This document shows positions 1 to 6,354 of a stretch of 17,589 nt of DNA, one piece after another; the stretch's first letter is position 1; every line of letters begins with the position of its first letter. The DNA is from Dehalococcoidales bacterium (lineage in GTDB: Bacteria; Chloroflexota; Dehalococcoidia; Dehalococcoidales; JAUXAE01). The notes beneath the pieces were generated by a model that was given only the letters and a program-made list of their open reading frames with translations, did no database searches and was not told the DNA's origin. The DNA lies in contig JAUXAE010000009.1 in assembly GCA_030620035.1 (NCBI GenBank), positions 1 to 17,589 of the forward strand, read 5' to 3'. Position numbers and translations under genes: made by a program.

Positions 1-53
1 CTTCAAATTTAGGACAACAGAGTTTCAATTATCCTAGAGTATGTGGGCAGTTT

Positions 54-77
54 AAGAGGGGCGGAGCCCCTCTTTTT
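54..77. terminator. GC-rich hairpin with T-run
   Basis: A perfect 9-bp stem (54-62 with 66-74) closes a 3-base loop and is followed on the plus strand by more T residues. This has the form of an intrinsic terminator for transcription entering from the left on the plus strand. On the minus strand the stem is followed only by TTAAA, so it would be a weak second stop for the acpP transcript. The gene it would serve on the left lies outside the window. Confidence 0.5.
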
Positions 78-85
78 AAAATCTT

Positions 86-111
86 CCCCCTCTCCTTTGA
101 AGGAGAGGGGG
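86..111. repeat. 11-bp perfect hairpin, dispersed-repeat-like
   Basis: An 11-bp perfect inverted repeat (86-96 with 101-111, loop TTGA) made of C/T-rich and G/A-rich arms. It is followed by an A-rich spacer and a GGGGGTGAGG tail. This composition (CCCTCTCC, hairpin, GGGGTGAGG) resembles short intergenic REP-like repeats seen in many copies in several bacterial genomes. Only one copy is present here, so its repetitive nature is inferred. It is not coding: no start or ribosome site accompanies the short open frame through it. Confidence 0.5.
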
Positions 112-230
112 ACAAAGGGGGTGAGGTTGATAAAAAAATAAAGGGAATAGGGTTCCTTGTAAAAACCAGAACAGGGGACAAAACTAAAACCTCAAAGAGG
201 TCAAAAATAATAAGACCCTAAAGAGGTTTG

Positions 231-260
231 AAAATTGGTTTGGCTACCTGACCAGCCAAA
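231..260 (-). terminator. Probable acpP terminator
   Basis: A 7-bp perfect stem (239-245 with 254-260, 8-base loop) lies about 33 bases past the acpP stop. On the minus strand it is followed by CC and then AATTTTC. The stem is modest and the T-run is short, so termination may be partial. The rest of 1-292 holds the two hairpins at 54-111 and A-rich sequence with small inverted motifs (ACCTC/GAGGT at 189-201); I see no gene there. Confidence 0.45.
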
Positions 261-292
261 AATTGCTTTATAAATGTGTTTTCTCTAATTAC

Positions 293-550
293 CTAGTCCT
301 TGACGCCCTTGTCCTTGATGTAGTCAATGGCATCCTGGACTGTTATTAACTTCTCGGCATCCTCATCCGGTATGTTAAACTTCTGACCCGGGGGACTGAA
401 TTCCTCTTCCAGGGCCATGACAAGCTCTACCAAATCCAGGGAATCAGCCCCTAAATCATCGACAAAGCTAGCCTGGGGCACCACATCCTTCTCCTCCACC
501 CCTAACTGCTCAACAACTATCTTCTTTATTCGCTCAAAGATGGTTGCCAC
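293..550 (-). CDS. acpP: Acyl carrier protein
   Basis: An 85-residue acyl carrier protein that carries growing acyl chains on a 4'-phosphopantetheine arm during cytosolic type II fatty-acid synthesis. The prosthetic group attaches to Ser37 in the motif DDLGADSLDLVE (31-42), followed by the acidic recognition helix that partner enzymes bind. The start is GTG, preceded by GGGAGG five bases upstream. The next gene upstream is nusB, 14 bases away, so the two are probably co-transcribed. Oddity: typical ACPs run from EEEF almost directly into IPDEDAEK, whereas here the segment SPPGQKFN (52-59) is about five residues longer. The family call is certain. The effect of the longer loop is unknown. Confidence 0.97.
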   Translation of the reverse strand: MATIFERIKKIVVEQLGVEEKDVVPQASFVDDLGADSLDLVELVMALEEEFSPPGQKFNIPDEDAEKLITVQDAIDYIKDKGVKD

Positions 551-564
551 GTTTACCTCCCTTT

Positions 565-975
565 CTATCTACTGGCCAGGGCGCTAACCGAGCCTAGAAC
601 CCCGTTAACAAACCTGGCCGAACTGTCGCCACCAAAGTTCTTGGCCAGCTCAACGGCCTCGTTTATGGCCACCTTAATGGGCACCCTATTATCAAGTAAA
701 ATCTCAAAGATTGCAAGTCTCAGGATGTTCCTGTCTATCAGCGGTATCTGTTCTAATGGCCAGGCCGGGGCAAACTTTATTATACTCTGGTCAATATTCT
801 CCCTGTTCTGGATAACACCGCTAACCAGCTCACGGACAAAGCTATTATTTTCCTCCGATAGTGGCTGCTCAGCCAGCAGGCGGTCTAGAATCTCCTCCGC
901 CTTATGCCCCACGGAATCAATCTCGTATAGTGCCTGAAGGGCCAGTGCCCTGGCTCTTCGCCGCGACCCTGTCAT
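565..975 (-). CDS. nusB: Transcription antitermination factor NusB
   Basis: A 136-residue all-helical protein of the NusB family. NusB pairs with NusE (ribosomal protein S10) on boxA RNA to keep RNA polymerase elongating through rRNA operons. The family pattern is clear: a basic N-terminus (SRRRARALALQALYEID), the central PLEQIPLIDRNILRLAIFEI region, and the C-terminal helix motif INEAVELAKNFGGDSSARFVNGVLG. The length is normal. The start is ATG at 975; no good Shine-Dalgarno precedes it, and an upstream ATG at the same spot in frame hits a stop at once. It sits directly upstream of acpP, and a candidate promoter lies 33-61 bases upstream, so nusB-acpP may be partly independent of the fab genes. 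Confidence 0.95.
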   Translation of the reverse strand: MTGSRRRARALALQALYEIDSVGHKAEEILDRLLAEQPLSEENNSFVRELVSGVIQNRENIDQSIIKFAPAWPLEQIPLIDRNILRLAIFEILLDNRVPIKVAINEAVELAKNFGGDSSARFVNGVLGSVSALASR

Positions 976-1007
976 ATTACGCCATTTTAAGTGGATATTT
1001 TAGCCCG

Positions 1008-1036
1008 AGTTTAGCAGATGAGATGATTTGGGTCAA
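1008..1036 (-). promoter_or_regulatory. Candidate promoter for nusB-acpP
   Basis: On the minus strand TTGACC (1031-1036) and TAAACT (1008-1013) are separated by 17 bases. The predicted transcript would start near 1001, about 26 bases before the nusB ATG. It falls in the 89-base gap after the DUF498 gene. The -10 box is imperfect, so confidence is moderate. Confidence 0.4.
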
Positions 1037-1064
1037 TCTCACGAATGCCTATTTATCGTTTACT

Positions 1065-1409
1065 TTAGCAGGTAAGATGGAGAGCAGCCACTACCCTCTG
1101 GGAATGACACAGCTGGTTATATATGTTGCACGCCTCATCAGTAGGCTCAGCGATAAGCTGAATGCCCTGAGCTTCAAGACTCGGCTTTACCTCAGGCAAT
1201 ACCTTTACCAAGCCGAAGGCCCCGGTGCCGACGACCAGCACCTCAGGCTTTTCGGCTATAACCTCGGTTAAATCCTCAAGGTGAAGCTCATGCCCCGCCT
1301 TTCGCCACCAGTTATCGTTGACTTTGTCCCGGAAGATAATTACATCTGAGGTGTAATTCTGGCCGTTAACTACTACTGTGCCAAAGTGGTAAGAATCAAT
1401 CTTGTTCAT
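1065..1409 (-). CDS. Mth938/DUF498 domain protein
   Basis: A 114-residue protein of the Mth938 (DUF498/AAMDC-like) family, which has a small alpha/beta fold and no settled biochemical function. Signs are the N-terminal IDSYHFGTVVVNGQNYTSDVI strand region, the WWRKAGHELHLEDL segment, and the family hallmark PEVLVVGTGAFGLVKVLPEV followed by a TDEACNIYN helix. I prefer the ATG at 1409, two bases after the fabG stop; a TTG at 1415 would overlap fabG by 4 bases. There is no strong ribosome site, so translation is probably coupled to fabG. Its place between fabG and nusB suggests co-expression with lipid synthesis. That is context, not proof of function. Confidence 0.85.
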   Translation of the reverse strand: MNKIDSYHFGTVVVNGQNYTSDVIIFRDKVNDNWWRKAGHELHLEDLTEVIAEKPEVLVVGTGAFGLVKVLPEVKPSLEAQGIQLIAEPTDEACNIYNQLCHSQRVVAALHLTC

Positions 1410-1411
1410 CG

Positions 1412-2152
1412 TCAAGCCATGACCATGCCGCCGTCAACACTTAAAACCTGGCCGGTGATATACCGGGCTTCTTCAGAAGCCAGGAAGGCGACCGCCTCAG
1501 CGACATCACCGGGGGAACCCAGGTAGCCCAGCGGGATGCGCTTTTTTAGCTCCTGTCTCTGGCCCTCGGCCAGGTGCTGGGTCATTTCGGTATCAATAAA
1601 GCCGGGGGCGATGGCGTTGGCGGTAATGCCCCGCGAGGCGACCTCTTTGGCAATAGACCGGGTAAAACCGATAATACCGGCCTTGGCTGAGGCATAATTG
1701 GCCTGTCCCGGGTTGCCCACCAGGCCCACGATGCTGGCAATACTGATGATTCTGCCCCAGCGCTGCTTGAGCATTGATTTAAGCACCGCCCGGGTACACA
1801 GGAAGACACTCTTCAGGTCAGTGTTAAGTACCCGGTCCCAGTCTTCATCGGACATTCTTATTAGGAGCTGGTCACGGGCAATGCCGGCGTTGTTTACCAG
1901 GATGTCAACCCTGCCGTAGCTGGCTATTGCTGTCGCCACCAGACGGGTGACATCTGGTGAAGAGCCGACATCGGCCCTAACCGCCAGACTGGGTCGGCCA
2001 TGAGCCCGTATTTCCTCGGCCACCCTTTCCGCCGTCTCAGCGAGGTCATTAACCACCACCGTAGCGCCAGCCTCAGCCAACCTCAGGGCAATGGCCCGGC
2101 CAATACCCTGGCCGGCGCCGGTAACTAGAGCCACTCTATTTGAAAGGTCCAT
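1412..2152 (-). CDS. fabG: 3-oxoacyl-ACP reductase FabG
   Basis: A 246-residue NADPH-dependent short-chain dehydrogenase that reduces 3-oxoacyl-ACP to (R)-3-hydroxyacyl-ACP in fatty-acid elongation. The Rossmann motif TGAGQGIG is at 11-18 and NNAG at 87-90. The catalytic set Asn110, Ser140, Tyr153 and Lys157 is complete. The C-terminal RYITGQVLSVDGGM is the usual FabG ending. The start is ATG with GAGGAGG four bases upstream, the strongest ribosome site in this cluster. It lies between a TatD-type gene (23-base gap) and the DUF498 gene. SDR proteins are easy to mis-specify, but the fabD/acpP neighbourhood supports FabG. Confidence 0.96.
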   Translation of the reverse strand: MDLSNRVALVTGAGQGIGRAIALRLAEAGATVVVNDLAETAERVAEEIRAHGRPSLAVRADVGSSPDVTRLVATAIASYGRVDILVNNAGIARDQLLIRMSDEDWDRVLNTDLKSVFLCTRAVLKSMLKQRWGRIISIASIVGLVGNPGQANYASAKAGIIGFTRSIAKEVASRGITANAIAPGFIDTEMTQHLAEGQRQELKKRIPLGYLGSPGDVAEAVAFLASEEARYITGQVLSVDGGMVMA

Positions 2153-2175
2153 TGTTCCTCCTCATAATGAGTTAT

Positions 2176-2952
2176 TCAGCCAAAAACTCTATTACGAATG
2201 TCTAACAGCCACGGGTCATCATGGATTAGCCGCGTGAAGTTGGACTCAACCGTTTCAATCATGGCTTGGTCAGTGGTTTTCCTTAGCTCGGCCAACTTTT
2301 GCACGACGTCTCTTATGAGAAGTGGCGTTGCTCGGGTGCCCTTCAGCCACTTTTGTCCTCCTGGGTTATCCGTTTCGGTTAGAAGGCGCTCGGACGGTAA
2401 GGCTTGGGCAATGTTTTGAATGTGTGATGAGTAAAACACCTCAACGCCGACGGTGAAGTAAAGCCCCTGTTCAATCATGGCTTGGAGGACATCCAGAGGC
2501 CCCGAATACCAATGAATGATGGCTCGCTGAATATTGTAGCGGCGGAGCAAGTCTAAGACCTCCTTTTCTGCCCCCTTGGTGTGCAGATTGACAATCTTCC
2601 CTTGTTGACTGGCCGCGGCGAGGAAAAACTCAAGTACCTTTGTCTGGACTGGATATTGGGAGACATCAGTAACAAAGTGATGGTCTAGCCCAATCTCCCC
2701 TATCATCGGGCTTTGGTTAATAGCCCAACGGAGGCCTTCCAGACGACCAACATATTCAGAAGCGTTCCACGGATGGATGCCAAAGGTGGGTAATACTAAG
2801 TCGCACATGTCAGCTATTTTGAGATTGCGCTGGTACGATGGGAGATCCATAGAAGTGCTGATGGTGAAAATCCTATGCTCGTTTATCTGCTTCAGGGCAG
2901 ATTCCAGTTCTTCTTCATATTTGTCCAAATGTGAGTGAGCATCAATAAGCAT
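2176..2952 (-). CDS. TatD-type metal-dependent hydrolase
   Basis: A 258-residue TatD-like hydrolase of the amidohydrolase superfamily (TIM barrel). Family members are metal-dependent nucleases; the substrate here is unknown. Expected metal ligands are visible: His6 and His8 in DAHSHLD, Glu86 in GEIGLD, His124 in NLHTKG, His147 in IHWYSG and Asp195 in TETDNPGG. An ATG at 2967 is also in frame, but the sequence GAGGAG lies just inside it and is placed seven bases before the ATG at 2952, so 2952 is the better start. GC in hand-counted lines is about 47-57 percent, lower than sampled fabG lines (57-67). It interrupts the fabD-fabG pair and may be a later insertion. Confidence 0.85.
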   Translation of the reverse strand: MLIDAHSHLDKYEEELESALKQINEHRIFTISTSMDLPSYQRNLKIADMCDLVLPTFGIHPWNASEYVGRLEGLRWAINQSPMIGEIGLDHHFVTDVSQYPVQTKVLEFFLAAASQQGKIVNLHTKGAEKEVLDLLRRYNIQRAIIHWYSGPLDVLQAMIEQGLYFTVGVEVFYSSHIQNIAQALPSERLLTETDNPGGQKWLKGTRATPLLIRDVVQKLAELRKTTDQAMIETVESNFTRLIHDDPWLLDIRNRVFG

Positions 2953-3045
2953 GTAGCCGCTCCTCATTTGCCACAGACAGAAATAGTTACAGGGTTGTGC
3001 ATCGTTAACAACAGTGGCCCAACCTCAGTCGTGGGCAATTAATAC

Positions 3046-4002
3046 TCAACCAGTCAAATCCTTGATAGCCTGTGTATCACCTATATTCAGGGTGTTAACC
3101 TTTTTGTTTATCCGTTTAATGAGGCCGCTTAGGACCCTGCCCGGCCCTATCTCAACAAAGGTGGCTACCCCATTTTCTATCATGTATTCCACCGAGCGCT
3201 GCCACTGGACACCGTTAACCAATTGCCTGAGCAGTTCCTCCTTGATGAGCTCAGCGGTGGATGTCGGCCGGGCGGTGGTGTTGGCGATGATGGGGATAAG
3301 CGGGTTATGAAAGGTAAGGCCGGCCATAATCCGGGACATGCCCTCGGCCGCCGGCTTCATTAGCGGTGTGTGGAAGGCACCGCTTACCTGAAGGGGGATG
3401 GTGCGATGGGCCCCTCTTTCTTGGGCCAGGGCGGTGGCCTTAACTAGGTTCTCTTTTGCCCCGCTGATTACCAGTTGACCCGGGCAGTTAATATTGGCCA
3501 TCTGGGTCTGGCTCTGGGTACATATCTGGGCAACTTGAGCTTCACTGAGCCCGATTATGGCCATCATACCCCCCGGGTTTTTTAGCCCGGCCTCATGCAT
3601 CAGCCGGCCCCGCTCCCGGGCCAGATAGATGGTGGTGGCCGGGTCAAGTACCCCGGCGGCGGCCAGGGCGGTATACTCACCCAGACTATGGCCGGCGACA
3701 AAAGCCGGCGCCGGCAGGATATTACCTACCTCTTGGAGAGCCCTCAGGCAGGCCAGGCTGGTGGTTACAATGGCCGGCTGGGCATTTATGGTCCGCCGCA
3801 GCTCAGCCTCAGGGCCGTTAAAACAGAGTTTTGAGAGGGGGAAACCCAGCGTCTCATCGGCCAGACTGAAGACCTGCCTGGCCGAGTCAAACTCATCGTA
3901 AAGGTCACGGCCCATACCTACCCACTGGGAGCCCTGTCCTGGGAAGACATAGGCCACCTGGGACGGCTCATTCACGATTGATTCCCGGTCGCTATTTTCC
4001 AA
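3046..4002 (-). CDS. fabD: Malonyl-CoA:ACP transacylase FabD
   Basis: A 318-residue malonyltransferase that moves malonyl from CoA to ACP, supplying the extender unit. The motif PGQGSQWVGMG (21-31) opens the fold. The nucleophile is Ser106 in GHSLGEY, the carboxylate-binding Arg is Arg131 in RGRLMHEA, and the partner His is His211 in GAFHTPLM. The C-terminal VEIGPGRVLSGLIKR is typical. The start is TTG, chosen because GGGGAG stands five bases upstream and no closer start is better. It follows rpmF by 41 bases. The ~93 bases between fabD and the TatD gene hold no gene and only a weak promoter-like pattern. Confidence 0.97.
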   Translation of the reverse strand: MENSDRESIVNEPSQVAYVFPGQGSQWVGMGRDLYDEFDSARQVFSLADETLGFPLSKLCFNGPEAELRRTINAQPAIVTTSLACLRALQEVGNILPAPAFVAGHSLGEYTALAAAGVLDPATTIYLARERGRLMHEAGLKNPGGMMAIIGLSEAQVAQICTQSQTQMANINCPGQLVISGAKENLVKATALAQERGAHRTIPLQVSGAFHTPLMKPAAEGMSRIMAGLTFHNPLIPIIANTTARPTSTAELIKEELLRQLVNGVQWQRSVEYMIENGVATFVEIGPGRVLSGLIKRINKKVNTLNIGDTQAIKDLTG

Positions 4003-4043
4003 GAATTCTCCCCGCTAGTTTAAGTCTAACCCTGTTGTTAAAC

Positions 4044-4241
4044 CTAGCCGGGCTTCTTTTTCGGGCTCTGAATCTCAATGACTTCCCGGCCGGCATAACT
4101 GCCGCAGGTAGGACAAACATGGTGGTGTCGTTTCGGGCTGTGGCACTGGGGGCACTCCACCAGTGATGCCGGCGTTAGTTTAAGATGGCTACGCCTTCTT
4201 CCCTGGCGTGCCTTGGCTGTTTTTCGTTTGGGTAAGGCCAT
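4044..4241 (-). CDS. rpmF: 50S ribosomal protein L32
   Basis: A 65-residue ribosomal protein of the large subunit. The lysine/arginine-rich N-terminus (MALPKRKTAKARQGRRRSH) is diagnostic. Four cysteines, Cys30 and Cys33 (CPQC) with Cys43 and Cys46 (CPTC), form the zinc-ribbon version of L32. The start is ATG with GGAG six bases upstream. It lies 33 bases after the YceD gene and 41 bases before fabD. YceD-rpmF-fab linkage is common in bacteria and ties ribosome and lipid production together. Confidence 0.97.
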   Translation of the reverse strand: MALPKRKTAKARQGRRRSHLKLTPASLVECPQCHSPKRHHHVCPTCGSYAGREVIEIQSPKKKPG

Positions 4242-4274
4242 AATCTACTCCATTCATAACCTAGATTCATTAGC

Positions 4275-4700
4275 TTATGAGCCGGGCTTGACCCCGGCAC
4301 AATCCTGGCGACACAGTGGCTTCATCGGGATGGCCAGTGTGGCATACTGGCGTATCGCCTCGGTTAGATCAAGAATGTGGTGCTCATCAATGGTGAAGCT
4401 GTCGGCTACATCAGGTTTGGCTAGTGGCAGGCCGCTAACAACATCGGTGGTCGGGAAGTATTCCTCTTCAATATTGATGGTTACCGGGCAGCTAAACAGG
4501 TTTAAGCAACGGCAGCAGGTGACTTCAACCTCGGCGCCTAGCCTACCCCTAACCAGGATGCCCCGGTCGGTGCGCATCAGGGCCACCTCACCCTTAACCT
4601 TACTCTCACCGTCCATGATGGCCACAGTATCGGCAACCTCAAGGCTTTGGGTCATGCCTATTGGCGCCTTAAGTAGCTGGGAAACATTTACCTGGAGCAC
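4275..4700 (-). CDS. YceD/DUF177 family protein
   Basis: A 141-residue YceD (DUF177) protein. In other bacteria and plants this family is linked to 23S rRNA accumulation, and its gene usually precedes rpmF, as here. Visible hallmarks are the CCRCLNLF cysteine segment, the acidic EEEYFPTTD region, the central DLTEAIRQYATLAIPMKPLC and CRQDCAG. Most relatives continue into a second CPxCG and an NLN tail. Here the protein stops six residues after CAG, and no other frame offers the missing cysteines, so the C-terminus is short. The start is GTG at 4700; a G-rich stretch lies close upstream, but spacing is tight and an internal ATG at residue 16 is possible. Confidence 0.85.
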   Translation of the reverse strand: MLQVNVSQLLKAPIGMTQSLEVADTVAIMDGESKVKGEVALMRTDRGILVRGRLGAEVEVTCCRCLNLFSCPVTINIEEEYFPTTDVVSGLPLAKPDVADSFTIDEHHILDLTEAIRQYATLAIPMKPLCRQDCAGVKPGS

Positions 4701-4727
4701 AGGCCACCCCCACTAAAGCCAAAGCCT

Positions 4728-4757
4728 ATTATAAACGAAGGTGTGTCTCTACTTCAA
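4728..4757 (-). promoter_or_regulatory. Promoter for YceD-rpmF-fab block
   Basis: On the minus strand TTGAAG (4752-4757) and a perfect TATAAT (4728-4733) are 18 bases apart. The transcript would start near 4722, about 22 bases before the GTG of the YceD gene. It sits in the 67-base gap behind the acyl-CoA dehydrogenase, where I see no terminator, so read-through from that gene is also possible. Confidence 0.65.
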
Positions 4758-4767
4758 GAAGGGCTGT

Positions 4768-5919
4768 CTAGAATGCCTTTTTCTTGCGCAGTTCGCTGGC
4801 GATGACATTTCTCAGAATCTGGTTGGTGCCTTCATATATCTGGGTGATTTTGGCGTCTCTCATCATCTTCTCAACGGGGTAATCACGCATGTAGCCGACA
4901 CCGCCAAAGACCTGGACGGCATCAGTGGTCACCCTCATGGCCACATCTGAGGCGAAGACCTTGGCCATAGCCGATTCCAGATTGATATTCCTGGCCCCGC
5001 TATCAATAGTCCTGGCTGCGGCGTAAACCAGTGCCCGGGCGGCCTCTATATCGGTAGCCATGTCGGCCAGCATGTGCTGTACTGCCTGAAAAGAGATGAT
5101 AGGGTGGCCAAACTGGATACGTTCCTTGGCGTGTTCGACGGCCGCCTCCAGGGCCCCCTGGGCCAGGCCCAGTGCCTGGGCGCCTATGCCCGGGCGTGAC
5201 ATCTCAAAGAGCCTCATTGCCTGAGCAAAGCCGGCCCCCTGGCGACCGATGAGGTTTTCCGCGGGCACGAAGCAGTCTTCAAAGATCAACTCTCTGGTTG
5301 CCGAGGTGCGGATACCCATCTTTTTCTCTTTTCTGCCGAAGCTAAAGCCGGGGGTACCCTTCTCTACCAGGATAGAGCTGGCACCGCGGATACCCCTTTC
5401 CTTGTCGGTCAGGGCGATAACGGTGTATAAATCAGCCTCACCGCCATTGGTAATAAACCGTTTGGTGCCGTTTAATATATAGCCACCGTCGCTTCTTTGG
5501 GCGGTTGTCTTGATGCCGGCGGCATCACTACCCGCCGTTTCCTCGGTTAAGGCAAAGGCGGTCAGTTTCTGGCCGCGGGCAATATCGGGCAGGTATTTCC
5601 GTTTTTGCTGCTCACTGCCGTAGCCCAGCAGGGTAAAGGCCCCCAGCGAGTTAACGGCATAGCTGACGGCGACCCCGCTGCAGGCCCGGCTCAGCTCCTC
5701 AACCACCAGGCACAGTTCAAAGCAGCCGCCGCCCAGTCCGCCGTACTCCTCAGGGATATAGACGCCGAGCAGGTCGGTATCAGCCAGGGCCTTCATAATC
5801 GCCCAGGGGAACTCCTCGGTCTCATCAAGCTTGGCCCGTACCGGCATTATTTTCTCCTCGGCGAGAGTCCGGGCCATCTGCTTGACCGTCTTCTGCAGGT
5901 CATTCAGGAAATACTCCAA
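4768..5919 (-). CDS. Acyl-CoA dehydrogenase
   Basis: A 383-residue FAD enzyme of the acyl-CoA dehydrogenase family that introduces a trans-2 double bond into acyl-CoA and passes electrons to electron-transferring flavoprotein. The FAD/substrate signature AFALTEETAGSDAAG is at 121-135, and the second signature runs around 341-365. The catalytic base is Glu363 in IYEGTNQI, the position used by short-chain (butyryl-CoA type) enzymes. The length is normal for the family. The start is TTG, supported by AAAGGAG seven bases upstream. It has its own promoter, shared back-to-back with the small ligand-binding gene. Substrate chain length cannot be read from sequence. No etfAB is in the window. Confidence 0.93.
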   Translation of the reverse strand: MEYFLNDLQKTVKQMARTLAEEKIMPVRAKLDETEEFPWAIMKALADTDLLGVYIPEEYGGLGGGCFELCLVVEELSRACSGVAVSYAVNSLGAFTLLGYGSEQQKRKYLPDIARGQKLTAFALTEETAGSDAAGIKTTAQRSDGGYILNGTKRFITNGGEADLYTVIALTDKERGIRGASSILVEKGTPGFSFGRKEKKMGIRTSATRELIFEDCFVPAENLIGRQGAGFAQAMRLFEMSRPGIGAQALGLAQGALEAAVEHAKERIQFGHPIISFQAVQHMLADMATDIEAARALVYAAARTIDSGARNINLESAMAKVFASDVAMRVTTDAVQVFGGVGYMRDYPVEKMMRDAKITQIYEGTNQILRNVIASELRKKKAF

Positions 5920-5969
5920 GGTAGTTCTCCTTTCCCTAGAAGGTTGGTTGTCGGCTTTAAAAACGCTCT

Positions 5970-6000
5970 ATTATAGGTTGAGTTACCTGCCTAGTGTCAA
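5970..6000 (-). promoter_or_regulatory. Acyl-CoA dehydrogenase promoter
   Basis: On the minus strand a perfect TTGACA (5995-6000) and a perfect TATAAT (5970-5975) are separated by 19 bases, two more than ideal. The transcript would start near 5963, about 44 bases before the TTG start codon. The -35 box is inside the left arm of the inverted repeat at 5992-6022. The long spacer suggests dependence on an activator or on DNA bending, as in MerR-type control; that is inference. Confidence 0.6.
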
Positions 6001-6022
6001 GTGCCGGCCGGCGTTGACACTA
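5992..6022. promoter_or_regulatory. Palindromic operator candidate
   Basis: Two perfect 9-base arms, TAGTGTCAA (5992-6000) and TTGACACTA (6014-6022), flank a 13-base centre holding the self-complementary GCCGGCCGGC (6003-6012). Each arm contains a TTGACA that serves as the -35 box of one of two divergent promoters. A regulator bound here would cover both. It could also simply reflect two back-to-back -35 boxes, but the match extends beyond the TTGACA hexamers by three bases on each side. Confidence 0.55.
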
Positions 6023-6042
6023 AAGGTGTGGTAAACTATAAT
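6014..6042 (+). promoter_or_regulatory. Consensus sigma70 promoter of ligand-binding gene
   Basis: A perfect TTGACA (6014-6019) and a perfect TATAAT (6037-6042) with an ideal 17-base spacer. The predicted start is near 6049, inside or next to a 10-base palindrome TCGCTAGCGA (6050-6059). The leader would be about 50 bases before the ATG at 6099. This is the best-formed promoter in the window. Confidence 0.75.
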
Positions 6043-6098
6043 CAGTCCATCGCTAGCGACATTATAAATAGCAACCTGTTAGAAGGGGGTGAGCCTAA

Positions 6099-6329
6099 AT
6101 GGTGGCAAAGGCTTTTGTTATGATTGAGACGGCGGTGGGTAAGACCAAGGAGGTTGTAGCCGCCCTTAAGCGGCAGGAAGGCGTGCAGTCGGTTAACACT
6201 GTCACCGGGCCCTATGATATTATTGCCATAATAGAGAGGGAGACACTGAGTGATATTGGTGACCTGGTCACCAGCAAAATCCATACCGTGAACGGTGTCT
6301 CTCGAACAGTAACCTGCCTGACGATTTAG
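6099..6329 (+). CDS. Stand-alone Lrp/AsnC ligand-binding domain protein
   Basis: A 76-residue protein made only of the Lrp/AsnC effector-binding (RAM) domain: an alpha-beta ferredoxin-like fold with no helix-turn-helix. The pattern AFVMIETAVGKTKEVVAAL, GVQSVNTVTGPYDIIAII and the C-terminal VNGVSRTVTCLTI are typical. Such stand-alone domains assemble into dimers and decamers and bind amino acids or related ligands. They may act by joining full-length Lrp proteins or as ligand sensors. The start is ATG with GGGGGTGAG five bases upstream. It is transcribed away from the acyl-CoA dehydrogenase from a shared palindromic region and converges on argS, 25 bases beyond its stop. With no DNA-binding domain it probably does not bind the palindrome alone. 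Confidence 0.85.
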   Translation: MVAKAFVMIETAVGKTKEVVAALKRQEGVQSVNTVTGPYDIIAIIERETLSDIGDLVTSKIHTVNGVSRTVTCLTI

Positions 6330-6354
6330 GCTGCTGGCCATCCTTGGGGTTCTA

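Noticed and set aside
1..292. Coding remnant in the left intergenic region
   Set aside because: An open frame passes through the repeat, but its translation is the usual meaningless product of this hairpin and has no start signal.
861..1271. Plus-strand open frame of 136 codons
   Set aside because: It is antisense to nusB and the DUF498 gene, both clear families, has no ribosome site, and its translation has no recognisable domain.
2953..2967. Upstream ATG for the TatD-type gene
   Set aside because: The Shine-Dalgarno GAGGAG lies inside those codons and is correctly spaced for the ATG at 2952.
4283..4302. GCCGGG/CCCGGC hairpin at the end of the YceD gene as a terminator
   Set aside because: It has no T-run and lies within the coding end, with rpmF following closely; termination there is unlikely.
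4213..4716. Plus-strand open frame of 167 codons
   Set aside because: It is antisense to the YceD gene and the rpmF start; serine/arginine-rich translation typical of a shadow frame.
6330..6354. Terminator between the convergent ligand-binding gene and argS
   Set aside because: I see no stable stem or T-run in these 25 bases.
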